Shown here: positions 37,301 to 49,572 of the stretch, piece by piece
How positions within the stretch are numbered: position 1 is the first letter of the stretch
How the letters are laid out: every line of letters begins with the position of its first letter
From: Dioscorea cayenensis subsp. rotundata
Taxonomy: Eukaryota > Streptophyta > Magnoliopsida > Dioscoreales > Dioscoreaceae
Reading direction: 5' to 3'
Assembly: GCF_009730915.1 (NCBI RefSeq)
Contig: NC_052474.1
Coordinates: forward strand, 3,259,501-3,323,500
DNA length: 64,000 nt
Program-made: the position numbers and the translations under genes
Notes under the pieces: generated by a model
Seen by the model: the letters and a program-made list of their open reading frames with translations, nothing else
Database searches by the model: none
Told to the model about the DNA's origin: nothing

Positions 37301-38466
37301 CTATGGATTAAAGCAAGCTCTACGGGCATGGTATAGTCGCATAGAAGCTTACTTTTTAAAGAAAGGATTTTAGAAGTGCCACTATGAACATACACTCTTT
37401 ATGAAATTTGAAGCTGAAGGAAAGGTACGTATAGTTTGCTTATATGTGGATGACTTAATCTACACTGGCAACGACAAAGTGATAATTGAACAGTTTAAGA
37501 CTTCCATGATGATTGAATTTGATATGTCTGACCTTGGTTTCATGCATTACTTTCTGGGTATAGAAGTTATCTAATCTTCTTCAGGTATTTTTATTTCTCA
37601 AAAAAGATATGTGCATAATATCTTGACCAGGTTTCGAGTGGAAGATTGTAATCCGGTTTGTACTCCTGTTGAGATGGGTTTGAAGCTTGTTAAAAATTCA
37701 GAAGGAAACATGGTTAACAACACTTTTTACATGCAAATTGTTGGAAGTTTGATGTATTTAACTGCAACAAAGCCCAACATTATGTTTGGTGAAAGTCTCA
37801 TTAGTAGGTTCATGGAAAATCCAAAAGAGGTGCATTTCATGGCCGCAAAACGAATTTTGCGATACTTACAAGGAACAATAGATTATGGAATATTGTACAA
37901 GAAAGGAGAGATATCAGAACTAATTGGATTTACATATAGTGATTATTATGGAATATTGTACAAGAAAGGAGAGATTTAGATGATCGGAAAAGCACATCCG
38001 GTTATGTATTTATGATGGGTTTTGGAGCTATCTCATGGTCATCAAAGAAGCAACATATTATTACTCTTTCCACAACTGAGGCTGAATTTGTAGCTGCAAC
38101 AGCATGTGCCTCTCAAGCAATATGGTTAAGAAATATTTTTGAATAACTTCAATTAAAGCAAGAAGGTTCGACTCCAATATATTGCGATAACAGTTCAACT
38201 ATCAAGCTATCTAAGAATTCAGTTTTTCATGAAAGAAGCAAACATATTGACGTAAGATATCATTTCTTGCGAGATCTTACAAAGGAGAAAATTATTGATC
38301 TCATCTACTGTAGAAGCAAAGATAAGATTGCTGATTTATTTACAAAACCTCTCAAAATAGTTACTTTTCAGAAGCTTAGGGCATTGATCGGTGTATCTAG
38401 TATGAAAGCATTCATGCAAGAGAGATAACTTTAAACTTATGAGATAATCATAAGTTTAAGGGACGA

Positions 38467-38651
38467 TGTTAAGATAATGATGTTTATTTTAGTTTGGTTA
38501 GGATATCTTTGATTTAAAAATTTAAGTTAGTTGTGTGTTGATTAAAACTCAAATTAGTAGAGATTATCTTTTTAGAATTTTGCCTTTATAAAGGCTTCAA
38601 TGATTATGAATAAAGTGTGCAGTTTTTCTCATCTCTTCTTTTAAGTTATCA
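38467..38651 (+). repeat. 3' LTR of the copia element
   Basis: 185 bp, the same length as the 5' LTR, with two substitutions between them. Preceded by a purine-rich tract and followed by the ATGTA target duplication. Confidence 0.95.
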
Positions 38652-38860
38652 ATGTACATATATGTGGGACAATTTTACTCAACCAATCCGGTGTTTTGAG
38701 GTGTGGGCCCCTCACTATGCGTATCGTTGGTGTTCGTGCTTGACCCAATAAAGACGTCGAGTTTGATTGGGGGAGTAGTGTTACAAGTTCTGTTTAATCT
38801 AATATTATCTAATATAAGGGAAGTTCATATGCATATATGTGGGGGTAGCAATACTCTATT

Positions 38861-39926
38861 AGGCTACAAAAATACAGTTTCTATAGTGAATGTTTCTTCA
38901 ACCAACAACTCTATTTTTAACTTTAAAACAGAATATTCTAATAATATTTTTCTCATTTCACAATTTATATATTCTTACCGTTAATAAATTTAATCAATTT
39001 TAATTTTTTTTCACATTTAACTATTGAATTTAGATATTATATTATTTAAAAAATATATTTTATTATATATATTACAAATTTTATAATAATGTATATTTAT
39101 GCGGCTAAAAATAAATAAAAATTGTAAATTAATGATGTAAACTTCATTAAATAACTATTTAAAATACTACATTTGCAGGCAACTATTAAACAATTATCAA
39201 ACAACTTCATTAAACAATTATTAAAATAATAATAATAATAAATTAATTAATAACTTGTGCATGCGCAATTATGTGCGCGTTGCACGTCACTCTAACAAAT
39301 TTCTAATTTGGCATAGAATGTGATGGTCGGTTGGAGGCCATTCTGATCCTGCACCCAAAAAAAGAAAAAGAAAAAGAAAAAAGATGGGTAATGGACATAG
39401 TTGCTTCTCTTTGCCCACCAACAGCACTGAGCTTTTAGTTTATAGTGCTGTTCTTCATGAATGCACATTTCTTTTGGTTTGTATATGTCTCCCAACTTGC
39501 AAGATTGACTAATCAAATCATGTTGTTCAAGAACCAAATATATTTTTCTAAAATGGGCATTGATGGAGTCCTTATTGCAAAAGTCACTAAGATCTCAGAT
39601 TTGGTTTTTATACCATAAATTATTCCCTCCGCTTTTTTTAATCCATCATAAACCTCTATATTTTTTTATTTATCATTTTTTAAAATCGAGAAATATTTAT
39701 TATTATTTTTCTAAAATTACTTTAACACTCTATTCAATTTTTTTTTTTGAAATTTAATATGAGAGATAGAAAATATAAATTAGGGGTAATTTTAAAAAAA
39801 TAACTATTTTTTTTTATTAAATTATGTGAAATAACCAACTTTTTTAGTATTTGAGATTCGGTTATTCACCACAAACTCCAAATTCTATTCAAAAAAATAT
39901 ATTCACAAAATATTCTTTTTACATTC

Positions 39927-39983
<57 letters not shown>

Positions 39984-40350
39984 ATTTTTAACAACCACCT
40001 CCTTCAACCTCGAATCTATTTGAAAACTATTTCGAAAATCTAAACAGAAGTGCTGCTAATTTAACAGAATAGTAATTTTAATATAATTAATTCTTGCATT
40101 GTATTAGTTTTTATTAAACTTATTTTCAATAAAATTTTAACTATTCTTATTCTTGTTTCATAAATTTAATTAATAATTTTATTATTAATTGAGTGATTAA
40201 TTACACATAAATTAATATTGCATATATATAATGACTACTTATAATTATATTAATTAATTATTAATTTTATAATTTTAATAATAATAATAATAATAAATTG
40301 TTAAAAAATAATATTTATGTGTGATCCTAAATATGGGGTCATAATAGTGT
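38861..40350. other. AT-rich intergenic stretch
   Basis: Low-complexity DNA with an (ATT)n microsatellite at about 39930-39982. No gene seen. Confidence 0.55.
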
Positions 40351-40397
40351 GATCTCAAATTTGGGGTAATCTTATGTCAAACCCTAAATTTGAGATC
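40351..40397. repeat. Inverted repeat (17-bp stem)
   Basis: GATCTCAAATTTGGGGT at 40351-40367 pairs with ACCCTAAATTTGAGATC at 40381-40397 with one mismatch, enclosing a 13-base loop. A GGGCATCTTC-like transposon terminus (antisense) lies just to the right, so this may be a MITE end. Confidence 0.65.
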
Positions 40398-40428
40398 AAA
40401 TTTGAGATTTGGGTCTTCATTGAAGATG

Positions 40429-40535
40429 CCCTAATAGCACAAAAAAAAGCTTCCTCATTTGGTTAACAAGGAAGTTGTCCTAATAGCACCCAAAAAAAAA
40501 GTTCCTTGATTTGATTAATGCGGAACTGTGTAACA
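40429..40535. repeat. 50-base tandem duplication, each unit with a small hairpin
   Basis: Units 40429-40478 and 40479-40532 both run CCTAATAGCAC, an A-run, then a short stem (CTTCCT...AGGAAG; GTTCC...GGAAC). Non-coding. Confidence 0.65.
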
Positions 40536-41870
40536 AAAAAAAGTCACCAATGACAAAGATAGCTATTAAAATGTGCATTCATTGAGTCCACAATTTTATA
40601 TAATATATGAAATTTTATATTTATAACATTCATTCACAAAAAAGAAACAATAAGATATAATTAGAAGAGGCAGGATTGTAAAATTATAACACACTAAAGA
40701 AAATATAGTCCCACATTGATAAAAAAAAAAATAATAGAGCAAATGAGTATTAAATGTAATGGGAGGTGATTATTTAAGTTTTAAAAGCTAATGTTAATGG
40801 TGATCCAAAAACTATAACATAAATTCCAAAGGTGATTAACTGAAAAGATTCAAGCATGAAGAGTATCATTTATTATATTAGTTTAACTTTGTCTTCCAAA
40901 TTGCTGCTAGTGGTTGTTTTGTCAGGCATGATCCAAATGACATCAAATAATGACCACATTTTATCAATCCACATGCAATTAATGTATTCTTTTATATTGA
41001 ATGCATGCATTCTTAATTAACTGTTGAGTGGAACTTAAGCTAAATAACAAGTGTAAGATAAATGCAAGCGTTAGTCTGTACATTCTTATTTTTAAATGAA
41101 ATGAATGAACACAAATTCACATTCAAAGCAAATTTACTCTTAAAAAAATGGATAAAATTAGTAAAAAAAAATATAACAAATTTGTGGTTTTAAGTTTTTA
41201 ACAACCAGCTCTTGTGAGATGGTGCTCCACGCCTTTATAAATAAAAAATAGCACCACGCTTTGTGGTCCAGCTAGTAAAAAAGCAGTGACACAAGGTCAT
41301 CATGAACATCATGAACATTATAATTCTAAATTATAATAATAAGAACAAGGACATTGAATTATATTTTGAAAAGGCAACTTGATGGAAAGTGCTAGAATTT
41401 TAAAAGAAGGGAATCTTTGATGGTGGTGCTTGCATGATTATATTGATTGCGCGCATGGCGATGTGATAAGAATGATTTGTTTAATTGCTCAGTGGAAATA
41501 TAAGCTTCCTATTGTGTGTATATATATATATACATAATAAGTTATATGTGGACGTCTACATCCGTTTATAAAATAAAAGAGGAAAAAGTGAGTGGGGGGA
41601 GAAAGAAAGAGTGAGTGGGAAGAGAAAGAGGGTGTTTGGTTTTGACTTTTGAGTTTGATCAGGTGGGAAAATAGTGGAGAAATGGGCCATCCGATTTCTC
41701 GAGTGACATTTAGATTTATGACTCCAAGTGACGTTATATATATATACATATATATGTTAGACATTGTTATTGTATTTCATGTTCCATCAAAGATGTCTTG
41801 TAAATTAAAATTCTAAAAAGGATATTTGAACCACGTGAAATATTTTGGAAGAATTTAGCTTTATTGTATT
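40536..41870. other. Intergenic stretch
   Basis: AT-rich with TA tracts near 41518 and 41735. No supported gene. Confidence 0.5.
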
Positions 41871-42455
41871 TTTGATATAATTTTATTTTATTAAAAATTA
41901 GATAGTATTAATCATGATTTTATAAATGAAAGTATTTAAAGTTTTAAAAGTAAATATGATTAAAATATCCATACATAATAGAACAATAAAGCACACCAAA
42001 ACTGAGTTAGAAAAAAAACACATGCCTTTTAGTCCAACTTTGTATATATTTTTTATTTTAATAAGTTGGGTTAGGTAAGTCAATCAAGCAAAGTGAACCT
42101 AAGTGACTTTTTTAGAGAAAAGTGAGGGCAGTACATTAAAACAAAGACCACTATTATTATACTTTTTTGTTTGGTTAATTAAAAATCAAATAGTATTAGT
42201 TATGATTTTATGGATGAAAGCATTTAACTTTTTAAAAGTAAAAATGATTAAAATAGCCATAGATAATAGAAGAATAAAGCACACCAAAACTGAGTTATGA
42301 AAAGAACACATGCCCTTTAGTCCAACTTTTTTACTATTTATTATTTTAATAAGTTGGGTTAAGTAAGTCCAGCAATCAAAGTAAGCCTATGTGACTTTTT
42401 TAGTGAAATGTGGGGAGTTACATTAGAACAAAGACCACTATTATTGTACTTTTTG
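41871..42455. repeat. Tandem duplication, period about 288 bases
   Basis: 41871-42158 and 42160-42455 are direct copies, clearly similar along their whole length (shared CACACCAAAACTGAGTTA, AATAAGTTGGGTTA, CAAAGACCACTATTATT). They have diverged by roughly 10-15% and are non-coding. Confidence 0.8.
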
Positions 42456-44036
42456 TTGTTGCTTTCCAGTAATATCTATCAGAATCAATTTTTTTCTATT
42501 TCTTTTTTTTAGGAATCAATTTGTTTTACATAATAATATTAATATTATTTATTTATAAATTATCTCAAGATATAGAGTTCAGACATAGTACCTCGCATTC
42601 AAACATGTATAGAAGATTGAAGTCTCCTCTCCCGTAAAGCAAGTTATCTATGTTTAGAAATAATAATGATAATAATAATAACAATAATAATAATAATAGT
42701 TTCCTTGTGTATGTTTAGAGAAGAACTTGGAATGATGTGAATTATATTCCGATTTATCAAACCAATTGAGGGGAAGCGAAAGTATGAGTTAGCTAGAAGT
42801 GTCTATTGGAAAGCAGAAGCAGTTGTATATATATACACATATTGATAGTTACAACACATAAAATTGAAAGAAAGAAGTTTTATATTTACTTACCTACTCA
42901 ATTTTTCTTCGAAAAATATGTTTTTAAAAGAAAAATTTGTATAAAAATGTTTGTAACTTTGTCAACAATTTATTGATATGTTGATATGAGTTAATCCTTA
43001 CGTAAGATGTTTATGTTTTTTTTTGAAAAAAAAATAGTTTAAAAATTAATTTCACATAAAGTAAGGACACATGTATATTAAGATAATAACTTTAAATTTG
43101 TACATGTCTTGACGGTATATGTTCTTAAAAAAAAAATCAAAATTTTATCTTAGAAAGACTTTTATTACAATGTTTTTTTTTCTTTATAAAAGATGCAATA
43201 AAATTAAAAAAAAAAAAAATCTGTTTTCTTCTAACGAACATTGTTAAATAGAATTACATGTCAACAGTTCATTTTATTGTAATTTTCCGTACATGGGAGA
43301 GGATAGACATGTGAAGGCCATTAACCTAAATCTTACCATTATCTTCTCTCTTATGCACAGCTTCTAATGCAAAAAAGACCCGTCTTTAAGGCACCACTGA
43401 TTTCTATTTCCAGCTTTTGATACGTTAATTGTATGTGTTTCATCAAACGATTCACAAACCAATAATCCATGCACTAAATAATATGAAAAATTATATTTAT
43501 ATATGTATAAATTTTTTTCTTCTTAATTACTATTAAAAATTTCATAATTTCACTCGCGGAACAAAACATCCCGCTACCGACGTGCATAATTAAACATAAA
43601 AAATAAAATAAAATAAAATATTCTATAATTCTTTCACGTTACAATTCCAAACATTCATGTAGCAAAAACCAAACACTCAACAGAAAAAGTTTTGCCTCAA
43701 TAGTTATAATCTATTATATTTATATAGGGGCCATTAATTATTTATAAACGTTCTACAATGAAAAGTACGATAAGACATTATTATAAATAGTTATACAATG
43801 CAAAATGTTATTAAAACTTTCTGATCACATTACAACGGGTGAAAGATTATTTACATTCCTTTGGAGTAAGAAAAAAATATAAATCACCCAATCAAACTCC
43901 GCGGACAATGGTTATGGTACTATTTATATGACTATTTAATTATTATTTATTTATTTACTAGATACAAGTAAACGCTAACAATAAAAGATACAAAAATTAT
44001 CATGCTATCAGTAATGATTCCTTTGATCCAAACATA
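42456..44036. other. AT-rich intergenic stretch
   Basis: Includes an ATA/AAT trinucleotide tract near 42660-42698. No gene seen. Confidence 0.5.
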
Positions 44037-44377
44037 TCCCACACTTTTTTTTTTTGAAATAAATGTAGATAAATCACAACTTTATTAAAAAATGAAAGAC
44101 AGAGAACATAAGAAAAAAGCTCTCTCCAGAAGTGAGGATAACTAAGAATGACAGGAAAATAAAATACAAGGAGAAAAAAAGCTGGGAAGGAAGAAGACAC
44201 CGTCTGGTCCCTCAGGCCTACCCAAACTATCAAAAGGAGCAACTACTCCTGCACATGATCAGGGTCCGACTCTCCAGCGAGATTAGAGGTTCTAGCGCTA
44301 AAGAAATTAAGCGAACGCTTAATTTTCTGAGAAGCTTCAGTAATACCTGACGGCTGACAATCAGCTCCCACACTTTT
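44037..44377 (-). mobile_element. Short 5'-truncated LINE, same family as the 30-kb copy, 12-bp TSD
   Basis: The target duplication TCCCACACTTTT lies at 44037-44048 and 44366-44377. Between them is about 317 bases ending (minus strand) in a poly-A tail. The body aligns with the 3' end of the LINE at 30.03-30.34 kb, sharing CACCGTCTGGT, GAAGTGAGGA and TTTTCTGAGA blocks in the same order. Only the last ORF2 codons and the 3' UTR are present. Confidence 0.85.
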
Positions 44378-44669
44378 GCTTTAAGTTTTAATTTACCATA
44401 TATATATATATAATCGTTAAAAGCTTCTTGTTATAGTTCAATCTAATTGAGAAAACTAAAAAACAAAGTTCCAAGCAAACTCTGATCGTTCCACAAGTTA
44501 AGAACAGAAGAGGTTCCAATGATTGCTAACACATGTTCAAACAGGCATATATATATATATATACCATCCATGATAAAAAGTAGACAGGCAAAAGCATGCA
44601 CCTTGTAATTATTGGACAAATAAACTCATGCACTCCCAGCTCACATGATCACTGCGCTCGCTCACTGGA

Positions 44670-46366
44670 TCAGTGACTAAACTCATAAAGCGTCGGAGGT
44701 AACCTAGGAGTTACCAGAACATCCAAAGTTTTATAAGAAATAATCCCAAGAGCTTCATTAATCTCCACAGGTTTATTCTCCGGTGTCTCCAAATGAAACC
44801 CTTGTAAGAAGCGAGCAAGCAACAAGTGCATCATTTGAAGTGCAAATGCATTCCCAGGACAACCAAACCTTCCTGACCTAAAAGGAAGGAGCTCATAATG
44901 CATCCCTCTAACATCAACTTCTGCATGCTTAGTTAGAAACCTTTCAGGCTTGAAAACCAGAGGATCGTCCCAAATGGCTGGGTCTCTTTGTATCTTCCAT
45001 ATGTTAACGGTGATGTGTGTACCGGTGGGAATGTAGTAGCCGCCAATTAGGCAGTCTTCTTTAGAGGCACGTTTGATTAAGCTGGATGACCCTGGGCATA
45101 GACGGAATGCTTCTTTGATCACTGCTTGCAGGTAGTGGAGGTTCTTCACATCAGAGTGATCCACCACTCTCTCTTTCCCTACCTCTTTATCTATCTCCTC
45201 TTGCACTTTCTTCAATATCTCACGGTGCTTTAGTAGCAGAGCTATTGCCCATGTTAGATAAAATGTTGTCGTATGTGTACCACCGAGAACCATTCCCTGT
45301 ATATATATAAATACACGTTCATATTCAAATCATATATATATATATATATATATATATGAACACATATTTATATTTTTAACCATGCAAGTAATTAATTAAA
45401 TACCCTACGTACCAAGCATGTAGCTTTGATGGCAGTGTCAGCATCGAACTCAAAGAAATTAGTATTTTTAGACATAGATAGCATAATATCCATGAAATCC
45501 TGGTCCTCAGTGACAGTACCAACCAGCTTGTTCTCCATTAACCTCCTCCTGGCTTTATGCTCCTCCAACAAGGTGGTCAATAAGGAATCCAGCTCCTTGA
45601 AAGCATTATTCATTACCTTCTTATGACCACCAAAATCAAACCAATCAAGAAAAGGAAACATATCAGAAGGCACAAACACACCAAGTGAACTTATAAGCCC
45701 AGAGATGGCTCGCCGGAACTTGCATGCCTCCTCGCTGTTCCCACCGGAACCATAGTATCTTTTCCCGGCGACAATCTGAAACACAACATTATAATTCAAG
45801 TCCCCCACCCACTTCAACAACTCCACCTTCAAAGTACTCCTCCCAATATTTATGAACTCAGAAAAGATTTCATGAATACAAAGATCGATCTCTTTGGACT
45901 GTGCCTGCTTGTGGGTTTCCAAGCAGGAGGTGGAAAGGAGCTCAGTGGTGACTATACGGCGGATGGTGCGCCAGTAAGGGCCGTAGAAGATGAAACCGAG
46001 GACGCCTTGGTTGTAAGCGAGGAGGCGGCCGGCGGTGGTGGCGGGTTTGGAGGACAGGGCTCTGTCGTTGGTGGTGTAGCATTCTTTGGCGATGTCGTAG
46101 CTACTGACGACGACGGTGCGGCATGAACCGAGGCGGAAAGCGAATACAGGGCCGAGTTGGTCGGCGAGCTCGGAGAGGACGATGGAGAGGAGTTTCTTGG
46201 ATTTTATCATTTGATGGAGATGGCCGATGATCGGGAGGGCGCCGGATGGCTCCGGCGGCTCTTTTTTGGATGCTAATTTGGTTCTGAGGAGTTTGCCGGC
46301 CCAAGCGTAGCTCAGGACGGCGACGATGAACAAGCCCAAGATCGACATAATTTCCGCCATGTCCAT
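44670..46366 (-). CDS. Cytochrome P450, CYP82-like, copy A, with unusual catalytic motifs
   Basis: Two exons, 46366-45413 and 45296-44670, phase 0 (TCL|GMVLGG); 526 residues. N-terminal membrane anchor (about 7-22), hinge PPEPSGALPIIGHLH, C-helix WRTIRR, ExxR E380-A-F-R383 and KPERFL are present, and the C-terminus has the CYP82-type LLARFLQGFHLETPEN. Two departures from the family: the I-helix reads GGTHTTT, with His326 where Asp/Glu is normal, and the heme loop reads FRSGRFGCPG, with Phe462 where the conserved Arg belongs; Cys464 is kept. Frame and splice sites are intact, so either the gene makes an enzyme with altered oxygen chemistry or it is losing function. The start ATG (MDMAEIMS) is the first in frame. 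Tandem paralogue of the gene at 51.5-53.2 kb. Confidence 0.9.
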
Positions 46367-48128
46367 CTTCCACACTCTCGAGATCTCTTGATTGTTTTTT
46401 TTCTTTCTTTGTTCACTGGTGCTACTAGTTAGTTTTTGTTTTTTGTTTTGTTTTTTTTTGCTTTTTTTTTTTATATATATTGGATTTGCATCATGTGGCT
46501 ACAATGTATTTATTTATGCATAATAGTGCAAAACAATAATATTATATTCTAACTGTACTCAATGTTTATATAAATAATAATAATTATTAAATAATGAGCA
46601 AACATCCTAGTGAACAATTTATATGGTCTAAAGATGATGATGTAGGTTAATATATATAAGACATATTAGGAATATTATATATTGACCTATTACTTTTGAA
46701 TAGTGTGATAGTATTTAATTTTTTCTTAATTTAAAATGTTAGGTTTAAATATCTTTAAAATCAGAATTTATGATTTATCTCTATTTATAAAAAAAATAAA
46801 AAACACTTAAAAATTGCTATTGGTTAGAAATGAAATAAATGAAAATCATTACTGACAATTAAGAAAAAAAAAACTTTAACTTTGCAAGGCTCTTTACTGA
46901 TCAATAATTGAGAAGTATACCTTTGTCATGTTGGTCCAAATCATCTGTGAGTAACTAATGCTTGAGAGACTACTCTCTATTATTATTTTAACATATGTCA
47001 TTTTACTCATTAAACTGTATTTTATATACTTTATTAAAAAATAAATAAATAAATGAAAGGAAAAAAAAAAGTGCGGTATAATGTTATTTCTATAGAGCCA
47101 GTCTTATATACAAATTTGCATAACGAAAAGCAAATTAGTTTGTACTGTTCTTTAAATTATAAAAAAATATTTTGTAATTTTTTTTCCAAGTCTTTTAACC
47201 ACCCCTTGGTTATGCATTGTAATTATTGACCGTAATAAGGCTGTTGTTACAACACATCACGAGGTTAAGAAGAAGCTAGCATGCATTTAAAACAAAAGAG
47301 CGCAAAAAGCTAAGTATAATTAAAACATATTTAACGATTTGTCACACTCATGTAACATGCATATCCATGTGACTTGTATCAACATCTCCACTATCAATAT
47401 ATATATATATATATATATATAAGATGACATAGAAGGCCACTGTTTATTAAAAAAAAAAAAGTAGAAGGCCACCATGGGTTTACCTAACACGCGCACAGAA
47501 CTGGCAAATCCGTTTCGCATCTTAATAATCATTACATCATTCAATTATTGGTATCCGAGTCAGACTTCACTATGGTCTATATACATATGGTCAATCTTGC
47601 TATTTTTGCCACATGTTTTTGACTAAGATTGATAGAGATAGTTGTACAATTGGAATAGCTAAATAATATGGCATAAAAGCACGAGGTGAAAGTTAAAAGT
47701 CTAAATATTTTTCTTGGCAGACTATTTTTATATTATTCATATTATACACATGAACCAATATAGTTTATGGGTACTGTTTATAGTCTAAATACGGGTCAAT
47801 TATGAGAAAAACGGTAATTTATTTTAAAATCGTTTGGCAGTTTATTAAATTTTAAAATAAAAATTCAAAATTTATTAAAATAATTAATCACCAACTGAGA
47901 TAGACTGCAGATCAAATTTATTTTACAAATCTTCGAACACAAGTTCATAATTTTTAGAAATTATTAAATTGTAAAAACAACGTCTTTAATGTTATTGCCC
48001 AATTCATTAGGAGAAAAATTGATTAATATTAATCTTCTTGTAGGTGACACCTCATTCCGTATTATATATATATCTACATAGATATGTTGTTCAACCAAAA
48101 TTATTACTCTGTTAAAAAGAATTTTTAT
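46367..48128. other. Upstream region of CYP82-like copy A and AT-rich intergenic DNA
   Basis: A pyrimidine-rich leader and a TATATATA tract lie 80-110 bases upstream of the ATG. Beyond it is low-complexity DNA with (TA)n at about 47397-47421. No gene seen. Confidence 0.5.
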
Positions 48129-48325
48129 ACAAATTCATTTTTTGCCAGCTCATAGAGCCAACATATATTCACAAAGAAAACAAGAGCGCAATATAAATAC
48201 TAATTAATCAAAGGCACATAAACACACAAAATGATACATGAAATTATCTTATCATCTCCCAATTTGCATTATAGTCTTTTAATTATCACAGACAACCACA
48301 TGATATATCCATTGTTAATTTAAAA
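48129..48325. repeat. Orphan copy of the 3' flank of CYP82-like copy B
   Basis: About 200 bases closely match 51287-51470 in the same orientation, including GCCAGCTCATAGAGCCAACA, CTAATTAATCAAAGGCACAT and CATGATATATCCATTGTTAA. The matching segment at 51.3 kb directly follows the stop codon side of the copy B gene. Here no P450 sequence lies next to it. Confidence 0.85.
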
Positions 48326-49516
48326 ATACAAAAAACAAAAAATTTATAAGTGTATATATATATATTAAATTTATATGTGATTTCCTTACCTCAAAGCTTT
48401 CAAATTCTAATTCACACTTGGTAACCAAAATCAAACCTAGCCTAAAAAAATATAAAATAGATTCTAATTACTCAGTAATTTTTCTAGTATAATACCATCG
48501 AATTTCTATGCCAAATTTAAGTCCACAGAATGCTTATCAGGAATCCCCCTAATAGAAAAACAATTCATTAGCCAAATTATTGTAACAGTGAAAAGGTGCC
48601 ACCTGTTATAATGAATATCCACCTATAAGACACTAGTTTTACTAGAGTTACAACCATGGCACATTACTTATAAATCAACGTGCATATGGTGTTAAAAGCA
48701 TGGAAAACCTGCCCCACTTACCAAGTACAATTATTCAATGAAATGACTGGATGATGCATGAAACACAATAAACAAAATAAAAGGAAGGCAGCTACATCTA
48801 AACTTTAATAGCATGTGATGTGAGAAGAAAAACTAAACCTATAAAGATAAACTAGATGCACGAGTATTTATCGGTTGGGACAAAGTTATCATATGGTGAT
48901 CACATCTATACTGAGATGCAGAGAATGAAATTATGAGGTTGGACACACTAATGGGAAACACTAGAAGAAAAAAAAGACATATGCTAACAAGACAGCCATA
49001 TCATTGAGAAATTAAAAAGCTATGAACTAAATCAAAGCAACATGAAACTTCGAAACAATCAGATCTACCCCAAAAATATATAGAATTCTTGGCAACTCCA
49101 GAACGAACAAACCTGAAATCAAGGAAACTTCAATTCTTACAGATTAGGAATAGAATCAAATCAAAAGCAATGCCATGACCCATAGCTATAATCATCCCCC
49201 AAACCAGACAAATCAAGCACGAAAAGAAATAAAAAAGAATGAGGCAGCAATACCAAGCACCACCATTACTAACCAGCACTAGCAGATAGGTTTAATTATT
49301 TGGATCAGGAACACATTTGGATTTGGAGAAGATACCGAGACATAAAAATAGGTAATCAGGGACTGGAGGTTGACAGCTATCGTGGCTCACAATAGGATAA
49401 GACTGCATTAACAATAGGAATTTGAACAGAAAATTATCCTTTTTGTTAAGGGGAAAAAAAATTTCAATGGTCAACATTAAATGTGGCTAGGGTTGCATTT
49501 AACTTTTGTAATTATA
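48326..49516. other. Intergenic stretch without recognised gene
   Basis: Less AT-biased than its surroundings and free of obvious repeats, but no long frame or RNA gene is supported on either strand. Confidence 0.45.
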
Positions 49517-49538
49517 CATATTACTGTAATTATATAAC

Positions 49539-49572
<34 letters not shown>

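Larger units (their letters stand above)
34131..38656 (+). mobile_element. Ty1/copia LTR retrotransposon, broken fossil, 4.5 kb, with 5-bp TSD
   Basis: 185-bp LTRs at both ends start TGTTAAG and end TTATCA. They are flanked by the 5-base target duplication ATGTA (34131-34135, 38652-38656). Parts in copia order: primer-binding site complementary to initiator tRNA-Met just after the 5' LTR; gag with a CCHC zinc knuckle (about 34.4-35.3 kb); protease (about 35.35 kb); integrase (about 35.7-36.4 kb); reverse transcriptase (about 36.9-37.6 kb); RNase H (about 38.0-38.35 kb); and a polypurine stretch before the 3' LTR. The coding region is broken at roughly six to ten places. The LTRs differ at two of 185 sites, suggesting insertion within about the last half-million years if a rate near 1.3e-8 per site per year applies. 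Confidence 0.93.
34084..38860 (+). repeat. Older LTR-like direct repeat interrupted by a copia element
   Basis: With the copia insertion removed, 34084-34135 continues into 38652-38680. This segment resembles 38788-38860: both start TGTT-CAAG, share ATATT-CTAAT and GTTCATGTACATATATGTGGG-like blocks, and are in the same orientation. The second copy is preceded by a purine-rich GATTGGGGGAGTAG, which looks like a polypurine tract before an LTR. Fossil remnant of an older LTR-type or TRIM-like element; too diverged to classify. Confidence 0.4.

Noticed and set aside
38703-38984. 93-codon plus-strand frame right of the copia element
   Set aside because: It lies over the older LTR-like remnant and has no protein similarity.
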